Source: Cyanobacterium stanieri PCC 7202
GTDB taxonomy: Bacteria; Cyanobacteriota; Cyanobacteriia; Cyanobacteriales; Cyanobacteriaceae
Direction of reading: 5' to 3'
DNA: 64,000 nt
Assembly: GCA_000317655.1 (NCBI GenBank)
Contig: CP003940.1
Coordinates: forward strand, 806,001 to 870,000
Made by a program: the position numbers and the translations under genes. Position 1 is the stretch's first letter. Every line of letters begins with the position of its first letter. The notes under the pieces were generated by a model that ran no database searches, was not told the origin of the DNA, and saw only the letters and a list, made by a program, of their open reading frames with translations. This document shows, in pieces, positions 8,958 to 18,116 of the stretch.

Positions 8958-9740
8958 CTAATCAGGGGAAAACTGCTTTTTCACCGCCCTTAAAAGTAAT
9001 TCTCGGGGCAAAAAACGAGGCAGATTAACAATAATTTGATTGACAAACCCCCCTGTAACACTATTGGATTTCTTCTGAGCAAGGGAATCAAGGGCATCTT
9101 TGACAACATCCTCTGCTTTTGCTAAGGACATATCAGAGGTGTTTTGATTGGGTTTAAACTCAGCTACTTGACCAAAATTTGATTCTGTGGGTCCAGGACA
9201 AAGAGCTAAAATGTTGACACCAGAGTCTTTATTTTCTGCCCATAGTGCTTCGGAAAAGGACAAAATGAATGCTTTACTAGCAGCATATACAGAGATATAA
9301 GGTAAGGGTTGATAACCGGCAATGGAACCCACATTAATAATATCGCCCTGATTTTTTTTCTTCATGTCCTGTAAAAATAAATGAGTGAGGGCAACTAAGG
9401 CGCTAATATTTAGTTGGATCATTTTTAATTGCTTGTCTAAAGGGCGATCGCAAAAAGCCCCATAATCTCCAAAACCAGCATTATTTATTAATAAATTGAC
9501 TTCAATTTTTTCTTGCTTTATTTGTTCATAAATATCTTGACAAGCATTCGGTAAAGTTAAATCTTTAGTAATTACTTTTACAGTTATTTTGTTTTGATTT
9601 TCTAACTCTTTTTTTAGATTATTTAGAGCGTCTGTACTTCTGGCAATAATAATTAAATTATAGTTTCTTTTTGCCAACTCTTCAGCAAATGCTTTACCAA
9701 TCCCTGATGAAGCTCCTGTAATTAATGCAGTTTTAGTCAT
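8958..9740 (-). CDS. Short-chain dehydrogenase/reductase (classical SDR)
   Basis: A 260-residue NAD(P)-dependent oxidoreductase. The cofactor motif TGASSGIG lies at 8-15, NNAG at 86-89, the catalytic Ser at 139, and YAASK gives Tyr152 and Lys156. These are the complete classical SDR catalytic residues. The C-terminal region (FLPRELLLRAVKKQFSPD) resembles members annotated as DltE/YqjQ-like dehydrogenases that act on lipid-like or acyl substrates, but this is weak. It is convergent with the ABC ATPase (4 nt between the stop codons) and monocistronic. The reaction cannot be assigned. Confidence 0.9.
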   Translation of the reverse strand: MTKTALITGASSGIGKAFAEELAKRNYNLIIIARSTDALNNLKKELENQNKITVKVITKDLTLPNACQDIYEQIKQEKIEVNLLINNAGFGDYGAFCDRPLDKQLKMIQLNISALVALTHLFLQDMKKKNQGDIINVGSIAGYQPLPYISVYAASKAFILSFSEALWAENKDSGVNILALCPGPTESNFGQVAEFKPNQNTSDMSLAKAEDVVKDALDSLAQKKSNSVTGGFVNQIIVNLPRFLPRELLLRAVKKQFSPD

Positions 9741-9863
9741 TATATTTTTTTGTTAATATGATTATACGTTATTTTATTAACTATAAATATTTTAATAAAT
9801 TGTTATCTAAACAACAAACAATAAATGTTTCAAAACAATTAATAAAAATTGCTTTTAGTGACC

Positions 9864-10081
9864 ATGAAATTTAATCTAGCATACCTTCTCAATCCTCTCA
9901 AACCTGAAGATTTCTTTCGTGATTATTGGGAACAAAAAGCGATCGCCCCTCCCTACACCTTACCATCGGCATCAGTTGCGAAAATTTTTTGGATTGGTTT
10001 AAATGGCTCGAAAAAAATTTACCCTTCTCCCTCACCCCTTATCCCCCCGTACTCTTCATCACCTTAATATCTACAACCTAA
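9864..10081 (+). pseudogene. Remnant of a cupin/JmjC-like gene with internal deletion and frameshift
   Basis: From the ATG at 9864 the frame reads MKFNLAYLLNPLKPEDFF and RDYWEQKAI, the N-terminal start of cyanobacterial cupin_4 (JmjC-like oxygenase) proteins. After about 9945 the second frame reads PSLHLTIGISCENFLDWFKW, which fits the SLHLTIG segment just after the cupin barrel in the same family, and ends at TAA 10079-10081. The roughly 200 residues expected between these parts are absent. The two pieces therefore look like the ends of one gene joined by deletion, with the junction at or near a HIP1 octamer (9939-9946). The alternative is a short unrelated frame. The family call is from recognition only. 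Confidence 0.5.
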
Positions 10082-10086
10082 GAAGA

Positions 10087-10106
10087 TTATCCCGAACTGA
10101 GGTTAA
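10087..10106 (+). repeat. 20-bp dispersed motif TTATCCCGAACTGAGGTTAA
   Basis: The same 20 bases occur at 62666-62685, and a near copy (18 of 20) at 36232-36251. Here it lies between the cupin remnant and rpmH. Confidence 0.7.
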
Positions 10107-10170
10107 TTAATGGACGAGACTTAACATTGTGTCTTATAATGTAAGATGCTGTTTTTTTTACCAAGGATAA

Positions 10171-10308
10171 ATGAGTAAGCATACTTTAAACGGAACTAGA
10201 CGTAAACAAAAAAGAACTTCAGGTTTTCGCGCTCGTATGAGAACCAAGGATGGACGCAAAGTTATTCAAGCACGTCGTCGTAAAGGCAGACAAAGATTAG
10301 CTGTATAA
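10171..10308 (+). CDS. rpmH: 50S ribosomal protein L34
   Basis: A 45-residue, strongly basic protein, too short for usual ORF cutoffs. It reads [20 protein letters not shown] and goes on with [12 protein letters not shown] and [13 protein letters not shown], the complete L34 sequence with its GFRARM motif. It is part of the large ribosomal subunit. AAGGAT 5 nt before the ATG is the ribosome site. It opens the rpmH-rnpA-PH-yidC-khpB block, whose order is conserved across cyanobacteria. Confidence 0.97.
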   Translation: MSKHTLNGTRRKQKRTSGFRARMRTKDGRKVIQARRRKGRQRLAV

Positions 10309-10360
10309 CAAAATTGATTGTTTTTTTCGTTCATCCAATCCATTTATCCTCTAAATTAAA

Positions 10361-10729
10361 GTGGGATTACCGTCACGACATCGACTTAAAAAGCGGTCGG
10401 ATTTTCAAACTGTTTATCAGCAGGGTATTCGCCGCTATAGTCGTCATCTAATTATTAAAGCATTGCCCATGGTTTCAGACCCTTTGGTTGACCCCGCTTC
10501 TACAAAATTGGGGGTTTCCATTAGTCGTAAAGTTAGCAAAAAAGCCGTGGTACGTAACCGCATTAAAAGACAGATAAAATCTGCTTTTCGTTCTTTACTT
10601 CCTGATATTTCCCCTAACTGGTTAATTGTTATTATTGTTAAATCTGATGCGGGGGAATGCAATTATGAGCATTTTTTGAGAGAATTAAAAGAGTTACTTA
10701 TTAAAACAGAAATTATCTATGGGAATTAA
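10361..10729 (+). CDS. rnpA: Ribonuclease P protein component
   Basis: A 122-residue protein subunit of RNase P, which matures tRNA 5' ends together with the RnpB RNA. It starts at GTG (GLPSRHRLKKRSDFQTVY), the usual RnpA N-terminus. The RNA-binding helix KKAVVRNRIKRQIKSAFR, about 67-84, is the diagnostic RNR motif. It lies 52 nt after rpmH and its last 11 nt overlap the next gene, implying coupled translation. Length is normal. Confidence 0.95.
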   Translation: MGLPSRHRLKKRSDFQTVYQQGIRRYSRHLIIKALPMVSDPLVDPASTKLGVSISRKVSKKAVVRNRIKRQIKSAFRSLLPDISPNWLIVIIVKSDAGECNYEHFLRELKELLIKTEIIYGN

Positions 10730-11111
10730 AGAAGAAGTTTATTACGAAGGTGGACCTCATATTGGGGATCTGATTTTTAATGTGTTATTAGCTTTTACTG
10801 TTATTTGTTTACCTTTAACTGTTGGTGCCATTGTGCGAGCTATTTGGTTACGTTATCGTATTACTGATCGTCGTATTTCTGTTACAGGAGGATGGCAAGG
10901 GCGCGATCGCACCGATATTATTTATTCAGAAGTGATCAAGGTGGTAAAAATGCCTAGGGGCTTAGGCCTTTGGGGTGATATTGTCGTAACCCTCAAAGAT
11001 AGAAGTCGTTTGGAATTACGAGCTATGCCCAACTTCAGAAATATTGCTGAATACATCGCTCAAAAAGCCGCCGATAAAACAGGTAGATCTTTAGAGGCGA
11101 TCGCACCTTAA
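10719..11111 (+). CDS. PH-domain (bPH2-like) membrane protein
   Basis: A 130-residue protein with two hydrophobic stretches near residues 17-42 (FNVLLAFTVICLPLTVGAIV) followed by a small beta-rich domain: YRITDRRISVTGGW, DIIYSEVIKVVKMPRGLGLWGDI, LELRAMPNFRNIAEYI. This is the bacterial PH-like (YdbS/bPH2) pattern. It overlaps rnpA by 11 nt and precedes yidC, a placement conserved in cyanobacteria. A role near membrane-protein insertion is suggested only by context. Its biochemical function is not known. Confidence 0.8.
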   Translation: MGIKEEVYYEGGPHIGDLIFNVLLAFTVICLPLTVGAIVRAIWLRYRITDRRISVTGGWQGRDRTDIIYSEVIKVVKMPRGLGLWGDIVVTLKDRSRLELRAMPNFRNIAEYIAQKAADKTGRSLEAIAP

Positions 11112-11298
11112 ATAATTGAGAATGGATAATTGAGAATGGATAATATTATTCTTTAATCTATGTTATGACTTACAAATGCAACGAAAAAGTCGAGATCAAT
11201 TTTAATAATCAATTATTAACTATCAATTATCCATTAATTTGTCAATTGTCCACTGTACATTGTAAATTATTAGCATATAGTAAGGAAATAAAATAAAA
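11112..11298. repeat. AATTGAGAATGGATAAT-type repeats before yidC
   Basis: This 187-nt gap has tandem AATTGAGAATGGATA units at about 11113-11145 and related TCAATTATCCATT / TGTCAATTGTCC units at about 11220-11260. Similar pieces recur at 26804-26835, 30271-30305, 42310-42335 and 43680-43711. I see no gene. Confidence 0.6.
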
Positions 11299-12447
11299 AT
11301 GGATTTTGGTATAGGTTTTATATCAACAAATATCATGTTGCCAATCCTAGATTTTTTCTACGGGATTGTGCCAAGCTACGGATTCGGGATTGTAGCCCTA
11401 ACCCTAGTAGTGCGTTTTGCCGTCTATCCCCTTAGTGCAGGGCAAATCCGCAACATGAGAAAAATGCGCATCACCCAACCCCTGATGAAGCAAAAACAAG
11501 ACGAAATTAGAAAAAAATATAAAGATAATCCCCAAAAACAACAGGAAGAAATGGGGAAAATCATGCAAGAATTTGGGAATCCCCTCGCAGGATGTTTGCC
11601 CCTTCTCTTGCAAATGCCTATCCTCTTTGCCCTTTTTGCTACCCTCAGAGGATCACCCTTTGCCAATATTAACTATAACGTTGATGTGCAAATCTTCCCC
11701 CAAGAACAAGTAGAACGCATTGCACCCCAATCTTATAGCACCAAAACTCAGAACGTTTTTGTCAGTGATGGGGTACATCATAAAGTTGCGGCTATCATAC
11801 CCACAGGTAATAAATTAGTAGTAGGAGAAACAGAAAGAATCGAGTTTCAAACCCCCGAAGGCACATCATTACAAGAGTTGGTCGCTCAATATCCCAATGA
11901 AAAAGACGTAGTTCCCCAGTGGCAAGTCACCAAAGGACAAGAAAGACTTTCTATCGATGAAAACGGAAATATTACCGCCCTCGCCACAGGAGATGCCACC
12001 ATTCAGGTAACTTTACCCGGTATCGCTGCTGACAAGGGCTTTTTGTTTATTGAAGCCCTCGGACGTATTGGCGTAACAGGGGAAAATGGCAGAATCCACT
12101 GGGATATTTTGGGCATGGTGATCTTTTTTGGGGTTAGTATTTACCTCAACCAAGAGTTATCTGGTGCCGCCCAACCCAATACAGGTAATGATCAACAAAA
12201 AAGCATCAACAAAATTACCCCTGTTATTTTTTCAGGAATGTTTTTGTTTTTCCCTCTTCCTGCTGGGGTGTTGATGTATATCGTTTTAGCTAACGTTTTT
12301 CAAACTATCCAGACTCTGATTTTGATGCGTGAACCCTTACCAGAAAATATCCAAAAGATCCTCGATGATCAGATAAAAGCAAGTAAAGGTCGGGAAGCAA
12401 TTCCTTTTGAGAAAAAAAGTAAAAAGAAAGAGAAAACTTCAGGTTAA
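11299..12447 (+). CDS. yidC: Membrane protein insertase YidC/Alb3/Oxa1
   Basis: A 382-residue insertase that places proteins into the plasma and thylakoid membranes. Transmembrane segments lie near 20-42 ([20 protein letters not shown], with the conserved Arg of the hydrophilic groove), 92-115 ([19 protein letters not shown]), 265-285, and 305-345 ([19 protein letters not shown]). Between the second and third is a lumen/periplasm-side insert of about 140 residues with an Ig-like segment ([20 protein letters not shown]); as I recall, Synechocystis YidC has the same insert. The C-terminus is basic ([11 protein letters not shown]), suited to ribosome contact. The next gene, khpB, follows after 7 nt. 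Confidence 0.96.
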   Translation: MDFGIGFISTNIMLPILDFFYGIVPSYGFGIVALTLVVRFAVYPLSAGQIRNMRKMRITQPLMKQKQDEIRKKYKDNPQKQQEEMGKIMQEFGNPLAGCLPLLLQMPILFALFATLRGSPFANINYNVDVQIFPQEQVERIAPQSYSTKTQNVFVSDGVHHKVAAIIPTGNKLVVGETERIEFQTPEGTSLQELVAQYPNEKDVVPQWQVTKGQERLSIDENGNITALATGDATIQVTLPGIAADKGFLFIEALGRIGVTGENGRIHWDILGMVIFFGVSIYLNQELSGAAQPNTGNDQQKSINKITPVIFSGMFLFFPLPAGVLMYIVLANVFQTIQTLILMREPLPENIQKILDDQIKASKGREAIPFEKKSKKKEKTSG

Positions 12448-12454
12448 ATAAATT

Positions 12455-12943
12455 ATGGATGAACAAGTCCAACGGGGTCAACAGTGGTTGGAAACCCTAC
12501 TTAAGTTAATGAATATTCCTGCCGATGTGCAACTAGGCAGAATTGAAGAAAATGGAGAACAGGGAATTTCCTGCTGGTTAACCATCGATGAGGCTAATCT
12601 GGAGCAAAATCAGATTAATGCTCTTATTGGTAAAAAAGGGGATACCATTGATGCCATTCAATATTTGGCAAATTCTTTGTTAAATATTGATTTGGGTGAT
12701 AATCCTCCTTGTTTCTATACTGTGGAGTTAAATGGTTACCGCATTCGTCGTCAGGCGGAATTAGTGGCGATCGCCCAAACTGCGGCGGCTAAAGTTAGAG
12801 AAACAGGTAGCCCAGAGGAAATAAAATATTTATCTTCTGTGGAAAGACGACAAATTCACAGCATTCTCCAATCCTCCGAAGATTTAACCACCGAAAGTCA
12901 GGGTAACGAACCCGAACGACGATTAATAGTTAAATTACGTTAG
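12455..12943 (+). CDS. khpB: KH-R3H RNA-binding protein KhpB/Jag
   Basis: A 162-residue RNA-binding protein. A KH domain with the GxxG loop (IGKKG, residues 58-62) is followed by an R3H domain with the R-x3-H pair at about 121-125 (RRQIH) and the end ERRLIVKLR. The N-terminal Jag domain of Firmicutes is absent, as in other cyanobacteria. It closes the rpmH-yidC operon, 7 nt after yidC, and a strong terminator follows. KhpB proteins bind many small and messenger RNAs in other bacteria; the targets here are unknown. Confidence 0.9.
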   Translation: MDEQVQRGQQWLETLLKLMNIPADVQLGRIEENGEQGISCWLTIDEANLEQNQINALIGKKGDTIDAIQYLANSLLNIDLGDNPPCFYTVELNGYRIRRQAELVAIAQTAAAKVRETGSPEEIKYLSSVERRQIHSILQSSEDLTTESQGNEPERRLIVKLR

Positions 12944-12958
12944 TTTTTAACTGAATTA

Positions 12959-12990
12959 CCCCCGTCCACAAATTCGGGGGGATTTTTTTT
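12959..12990 (+). terminator. Rho-independent terminator of the rpmH-khpB operon
   Basis: Stem CCCCCG (12959-12964) with CGGGGG (12975-12980), then an eight-T run, 16 nt after the khpB stop. Confidence 0.88.
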
Positions 12991-13147
12991 GTGTGGTGTT
13001 AAGGGCTTGTATTTGGTGTTAAGGTGCGCTGGTTGAGATTATCTGTCATTTATTTAGGGAAAAAATTCGACAAATACTTATTGATTTAAAAGAGAAGATG
13101 ATTCTCAAGTAAGGATAGAAGATGCAAAACTAAAAACTATATCATCT

Positions 13148-13573
13148 ATGAATATATATCAAATCGTACTTGATACAAATGTACTGGTAACTGGATTACA
13201 ATCTAATAAAGGAGCATCTTATCAATTATTAAGTATTTTGAATGATGAGCGATTTCAACTTAATATTTCTCCTACTCTAATTGTTGAGTATGAGGATGTA
13301 CTTAAAAGAAAAAACGAGAATTTAGGACTAACTTATAAAGATATAGACGATGTAATCGATTTTATTTGTTCAATAGCAAATCATCATCAAATATACTATC
13401 TCTGGAGACCCCTATCAACAGACCCTAATGATGATTTTATAATTGATTTAGCCTTAAAAGCCCAATGTAACTATATCATCAGCTATAATAAAAAGCATCT
13501 CAAAAATATCATAAAACTAGGGGTTGATATTTTAACACCTAAAGAATTTTTGCAATTATTAGGAAAAATTTAA
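13148..13573 (+). CDS. PIN-domain toxin (COG1569 type)
   Basis: A 141-residue predicted ribonuclease. The N-terminal strand IVLDTNVLV carries the first Asp (D9). Glu residues at 47 and 49 (IVEYEDVL) and the DPNDDFI segment (D92, D95, D96) complete the metal site, and the late SYNKKHLKN motif corresponds to T/S-x-N-x-x-D/H-F. These are the marks of 'putative toxin-antitoxin system toxin component, PIN family'. It is 2 nt upstream of a small antitoxin-like gene, with toxin first. All catalytic positions appear intact, unlike the PIN gene near 3 kb. Confidence 0.82.
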   Translation: MNIYQIVLDTNVLVTGLQSNKGASYQLLSILNDERFQLNISPTLIVEYEDVLKRKNENLGLTYKDIDDVIDFICSIANHHQIYYLWRPLSTDPNDDFIIDLALKAQCNYIISYNKKHLKNIIKLGVDILTPKEFLQLLGKI

Positions 13574-13575
13574 CT

Positions 13576-13806
13576 ATGATTATTAATGCTCAAATTTCAG
13601 ATGCTTTGTATGAAAAAATAAAGCATTTATCTAGCCAAGAAAATATTTCTATAGATGAATTAGTTAGTATTGCTTTATCTAATCAACTATCTTATATGGA
13701 TAAAAATTTTCTGGCAGAAAGAGCAAAAAAAGGTAGTTGGGAAAATTTCCAAAATGTACTTAGTAAAGTTTCAGATCAAGAACCAGAAAAATGCGATCGA
13801 ATTTAA
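13576..13806 (+). CDS. Antitoxin of the PIN pair (RHH/HicB-like)
   Basis: A 76-residue protein with the pattern MIINAQISDALYEKIKHLSS, then QENISIDELVSIALSNQLSY: a strand followed by two helices, typical of Arc/CopG-like or HicB C-terminal antitoxins. It begins 2 nt after the PIN toxin stop, so both are translated from one mRNA. It probably neutralises the toxin and represses the operon. The last 25 residues are unrelated to DNA binding and may contact the toxin. The call rests on position and fold pattern. Confidence 0.65.
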   Translation: MIINAQISDALYEKIKHLSSQENISIDELVSIALSNQLSYMDKNFLAERAKKGSWENFQNVLSKVSDQEPEKCDRI

Positions 13807-13897
13807 TGAGAGGTGCAGGGTGCTGTGTGGGGTTGCCAAAATTATATGCCGACAATTAGCTTTGATTATTTGCCCTTCTATGGCAGAAAATTATTGG

Positions 13898-16800
13898 CTA
13901 ACTAATTGGGAAAAACTGTAAACAAAAACAAGTGCCTTCATCCTTAGCAGAAGTCACCTCAATTTCTGCGTCTAATTGTTGAGTAAGTAACCTAACTAAC
14001 CTTAAACCCAGAGAAGGACTTTCTTCCCAATTTAAATCCTCTGGAAATCCCTTACCATCGTCCTTTACTTCGAGGGTAATATGTTGATTATCTTTGAGGG
14101 ATAAATTGATAGTAACTTGTCCTTTTCCATGGGGAAAGGCGTGTTTAAAAGCATTGGTTACCAATTCATTAATCAATAAACCTGCGGGAATAGCAGTTTC
14201 AATATTCAAAGAACATTCTGCCAAATTGGTCACGGGTTTAATGCCTTCTCGATTACTGTTGTAGGAAAGGAAAAGATTAGATACCAGACGATTAATATAG
14301 TCTGCCAAATTTATTTCTGATAAATCATCGGATTGATATAATTGTTCATGGATAACTGCCATGGTTTGGATACGATTTTGACTGTCATGGAAAAGATTAC
14401 GCACAATGGCATCCTCTACATAACTTGATTGTAAATTGAGTAGTCCTGAGATGACGTATAGATTATTTTTGACTCGATGATGAATTTCTTTGAGTAAAAC
14501 TTCTTTCTCTTGGAGAGATTTAAATAGTTTTTCCTCGGCTTCATGGCGTTGGGTTACATCGGTAGAAATTCCGTCAATGCTTACCGCCCTACCATATTTA
14601 TCATAGACTATGTGCGATCGCTCCCTAATCCATCTTTCCTTACCTGTAGATAAAATAATCTTATATTCCAATTCCCAACTCTTGTTAGTATCATTTTGTA
14701 AAATTCCTAACCGATAACCCTCCAAAATTTCCTGCCATGTATCCTCCACCGTTTGACGATATTCTGGGGCAACCATCTCCAACAATAACCCTCGATTTGC
14801 CAAAATTGAAGCAGGGGAATGACCGTATAAAATTTCACAGGCAGGATTTATATACCTCAAATTCATATCGGGCAAAGACATAGACCATACCACATCCTGT
14901 AAGGAACTGAGTACACTATTTAAGCGAGACTCACTTTTTTGTAAAGATTCCTCCGCCTGTTTGCGATCGCTTATATCATTAATTACAGCGATAAAGTAGG
15001 ATGGCTCAACGGATACCCATACCACCGACATGGTGAGATAAATCCAAATATAATCATCATTAGGACGTTTAATTCTAATTTCCCGCTCAAAAGTAGCCCG
15101 ATGACTAGCCAACAAATCAGATAAATCCGTCAGGGTATCAGAAACATCATCAGGATGAATCAAGGCATGAAAATCCATCTCTGATAAATCATTACGACTA
15201 TAACCCACCAACTGAGTAAACTTATCATTCACCAATACCAGCTTACCCGGTAAACTAACCTGCACGATACCCACCGCCGCTTGATTAAAAATACTGCGGA
15301 ATCTTTCCTCACTCAATTTGAGCCTCAGTTGTGCCAGTCTTACCTCTTCTATATCTTGCCCACAGGCAATAATACCAATACCTTCACCCTTACCATCAGT
15401 AAAACGGTTGACATTCCATAACAAAGTCCTTTCTGTACCATCAGCCACCATTACCTTACTTTCTAAATTTCTTTGTACCGTACCCTCTAATAAGGTAATA
15501 TCTAGTTTTGTCCTCAAAATATCCCGATCACTAGGAGCAACAAATAATAAAAAGTAATCTTCTCCCAACACAGACTCCCTCGTCCAGCCGAAGATTTTTT
15601 CTGCTTCCTCGTTCCACTCCATAATGCGATAATTTTGGTTTAATACCACCAAAACTGTCCCCGCAGTTTGCACAAAGGTACGTAATTGGGTTGTGGTTTG
15701 TTCTAACTCCTCGGTACGATCTTTTACTCTGGTTTCTAGTTCTTCATTTAAACTGCGTAACTGTTCCTCAGCTTGTTTTGCCAAGGTAATATCCCGTGCT
15801 ACAGCATAAATGGTTCCTTCCTCATAGGGTAAACTTTTCCATGCCAACCAACGATATAATCCCTCATTGGTGCGCCAACGATTTTCAAAGTTTTGACTGG
15901 GGAATCCGTGGCTCAATTTTTCTAATTCTTGGGCAGTTACTTCAACATCATCGGGATGAATAAAGGAGAGCATATTTTTATTAATCATCTCCTCTTCGGC
16001 ATAGCCTAGGGTAGTAGAAAAACTGGAGTTTACCCTTTTAAATGAACCGTCAACCCCTGCAATACAGAACATATCGAGGGATAAGTTAAAAAAATAGTCC
16101 AACTGTCTTTGGGATTTGGTGCGCTCGATGGCAGTGGCTAAAACGTTGGCGACGGTTTGTAAAAAGTTGATTTCTTCGGGGCTAAATTTCCGTGGTTTTT
16201 TGCTATATACGCCGATAATGCCAAAGTAATTATCATTACTACCAATATTCACCATGGCCCCACTAACAATATTGGTATTATGCAAAAAGGGAGGGGGGCT
16301 AAATCTTGTTTCTACTAGCAAATCTTCGGTGATTACGGGCTGTTTGACGGTCATGGCATACCCCGGCATCCAACGGGGAGAAGCACCTATTCTGGCGACT
16401 CCTAGCCACATATCCTTCCATCCTCTACCTGCTTTGAGAACGAAGGCGGCTTGATTGGCTTGTAATTCAAGGAGGTTACAATATTCAACCTCGAGGGTAT
16501 CGGCAATGATTTTGACGGTGGTTTTTTCTAATATTTCTAGGTTGTTGGAGATCAGTGCTGTATTACCTAAATGGGCGATCGCAGTTTGATATTCTGCCAC
16601 TTGTAGGGCTTTTTGGGCGTATTCTGACTGTTGAATGGCGATCGCCACTTGAGCCGCTAATTTTTGCAATAAGTCCAGTTCGTCCTTTTGCCAATGGCGA
16701 GGATGAAAAGAATTTTGAGCCGCCAACAAACCCCAGAGTCGATCATGAAATATAATCGGTACCACTAAATTAGCTTGTACCTGAATCCCTAACAACAAAT

Positions 16801-18043
16801 CGAGATGGCAGGGAGATAAATTAGCAGTGAAAACATTATCCGTGGCTTGGATTCTGCCATTCAAATAGGGTTGAATAAAATCCTTAGCAAAACAATGATC
16901 CCTAACTACTCGCCCTAAAATAGACATGACATTCTTTCCTGCTGATTCGGCGATAATCACTCCATCTCCATCGGGGTATAACTGATAGATAATCACGCGA
17001 TCGCAATCTAAAAAAGAACGTACCTCATTAACTGTACTATCCAAAATATCCTCTAACCGAAGAGATTGGCGAATACGATAACTAAGACTAGATAATAACT
17101 TTTCCTGCTCAACCTGCTTTTGTTCTAATCTGACCGCCGTTTTGAGATAATCTAACTCCTGTTGTTGCTCTCGTAAAAAATTTTGTTGCCAAACAGGATT
17201 GAAAACTTCAATCAAATCACGGGGAGTAATCAAACTCAATTCTTCCACAAAACTGGGGGGAATATTATTCACCCCCAACTCACAAAAGGAAGAGGTCAAA
17301 TATTGATGATTTGCCAGATTTTTGTGATGGAGTAAAATGGCAGGTTGGTGTTGTAAGGCATCAATAATATTAGGAAGTTTTTGCTCAAAGCAAAAAGAAG
17401 GAATATCTCCCAAAACTAAGTTTTGAATAGGAGTCGTATTCCAATTATCCTTTAAAAAAGCCCCGATAATATGTTGAGCATTAATGATTTTTAATTTTTG
17501 ATTTTGCTTGAAAATAAAGCCGTATTTACCATTATTTTTTACATATTGTTCCGTTACTTCCAAAATACTATCTTCTTCATCAACCAAAATTAGATTAGGT
17601 TTAAAAAAATGTTGGAGGCTAATTCTTTGATATAAAACATCCGTCTCCAAATGATTAATTAAACTTTTAGGAGTTATTACTCCACTCAAATCATCATGAT
17701 TATTTAAACAACCAAAAACATCATAATTACCCTTCAAAATTCCTTGGGCAATGGTAAAAATATCCGTTAATTCCGCTTCTTTTTGACAGGGAAAACTCTG
17801 ACAAAAACTTTTTGCCCGTAAAGAATATATATTAACCCCTGTTGTAATAATTTTAATTACCCTTTCCGCTGTGATAACTCCCAAAGGAATATGACAATCC
17901 ATCACAATTAAATAGTCACATCCTTGGTCAAACTTTCTTAATATTTCCAAAAAAGTAGCGTTCGGGGAAACAGTTACAGGTTGACGATCAATGATGGCCC
18001 AATTAGTAACAATTGAAGCACTTTCTGCCATAGGATAATTCAT
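13898..18043 (-). CDS. Hybrid sensor histidine kinase with DXCF-type cyanobacteriochrome GAF
   Basis: A 1381-residue soluble sensor kinase. Residues 1-285 look like CBS-domain pairs (GVITAERVIKII, GVITPKSLINHL). A coiled coil leads to GAF1 at about 325-470, which has RDHCF (C384, the DXCF motif) and SPCHLDLL (C412, the Cys-His bilin site), 28 residues apart, then ANLVVPI and RLWGLLAAQ; this is the plan of blue/green DXCF cyanobacteriochromes such as TePixJ. GAF2 (about 485-640) lacks these cysteines. Four PAS domains follow (starting near 645, 788, 913 and 1036), then a HisKA_2 box EIHHRVKNN with His1188/1189 and a C-terminal ATPase domain (NELVTNAFKHAF, GKGFP). No response regulator is adjacent. 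The photoreceptor role is inferred from motifs. Confidence 0.85.
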   Translation of the reverse strand: MNYPMAESASIVTNWAIIDRQPVTVSPNATFLEILRKFDQGCDYLIVMDCHIPLGVITAERVIKIITTGVNIYSLRAKSFCQSFPCQKEAELTDIFTIAQGILKGNYDVFGCLNNHDDLSGVITPKSLINHLETDVLYQRISLQHFFKPNLILVDEEDSILEVTEQYVKNNGKYGFIFKQNQKLKIINAQHIIGAFLKDNWNTTPIQNLVLGDIPSFCFEQKLPNIIDALQHQPAILLHHKNLANHQYLTSSFCELGVNNIPPSFVEELSLITPRDLIEVFNPVWQQNFLREQQQELDYLKTAVRLEQKQVEQEKLLSSLSYRIRQSLRLEDILDSTVNEVRSFLDCDRVIIYQLYPDGDGVIIAESAGKNVMSILGRVVRDHCFAKDFIQPYLNGRIQATDNVFTANLSPCHLDLLLGIQVQANLVVPIIFHDRLWGLLAAQNSFHPRHWQKDELDLLQKLAAQVAIAIQQSEYAQKALQVAEYQTAIAHLGNTALISNNLEILEKTTVKIIADTLEVEYCNLLELQANQAAFVLKAGRGWKDMWLGVARIGASPRWMPGYAMTVKQPVITEDLLVETRFSPPPFLHNTNIVSGAMVNIGSNDNYFGIIGVYSKKPRKFSPEEINFLQTVANVLATAIERTKSQRQLDYFFNLSLDMFCIAGVDGSFKRVNSSFSTTLGYAEEEMINKNMLSFIHPDDVEVTAQELEKLSHGFPSQNFENRWRTNEGLYRWLAWKSLPYEEGTIYAVARDITLAKQAEEQLRSLNEELETRVKDRTEELEQTTTQLRTFVQTAGTVLVVLNQNYRIMEWNEEAEKIFGWTRESVLGEDYFLLFVAPSDRDILRTKLDITLLEGTVQRNLESKVMVADGTERTLLWNVNRFTDGKGEGIGIIACGQDIEEVRLAQLRLKLSEERFRSIFNQAAVGIVQVSLPGKLVLVNDKFTQLVGYSRNDLSEMDFHALIHPDDVSDTLTDLSDLLASHRATFEREIRIKRPNDDYIWIYLTMSVVWVSVEPSYFIAVINDISDRKQAEESLQKSESRLNSVLSSLQDVVWSMSLPDMNLRYINPACEILYGHSPASILANRGLLLEMVAPEYRQTVEDTWQEILEGYRLGILQNDTNKSWELEYKIILSTGKERWIRERSHIVYDKYGRAVSIDGISTDVTQRHEAEEKLFKSLQEKEVLLKEIHHRVKNNLYVISGLLNLQSSYVEDAIVRNLFHDSQNRIQTMAVIHEQLYQSDDLSEINLADYINRLVSNLFLSYNSNREGIKPVTNLAECSLNIETAIPAGLLINELVTNAFKHAFPHGKGQVTINLSLKDNQHITLEVKDDGKGFPEDLNWEESPSLGLRLVRLLTQQLDAEIEVTSAKDEGTCFCLQFFPIS

Positions 18044-18116
18044 AACTGTTTAACCTTGTACCTACTCCTATGGTAGTCGATATTTAACTTTTTGTTCTCA
18101 GAACAAATAATAATAC

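Noticed and set aside
10087-10145. Frame reading DYPELRLINGRDLT after the cupin remnant
   Set aside because: The first 20 bases are a dispersed repeat also present in non-coding DNA at 62666, so the peptide likeness to a cupin is probably chance.
11680-12060. Ig-like insert in YidC as a novel fusion
   Set aside because: Synechocystis YidC has, as I recall, a closely similar insert, so it is normal for cyanobacteria.
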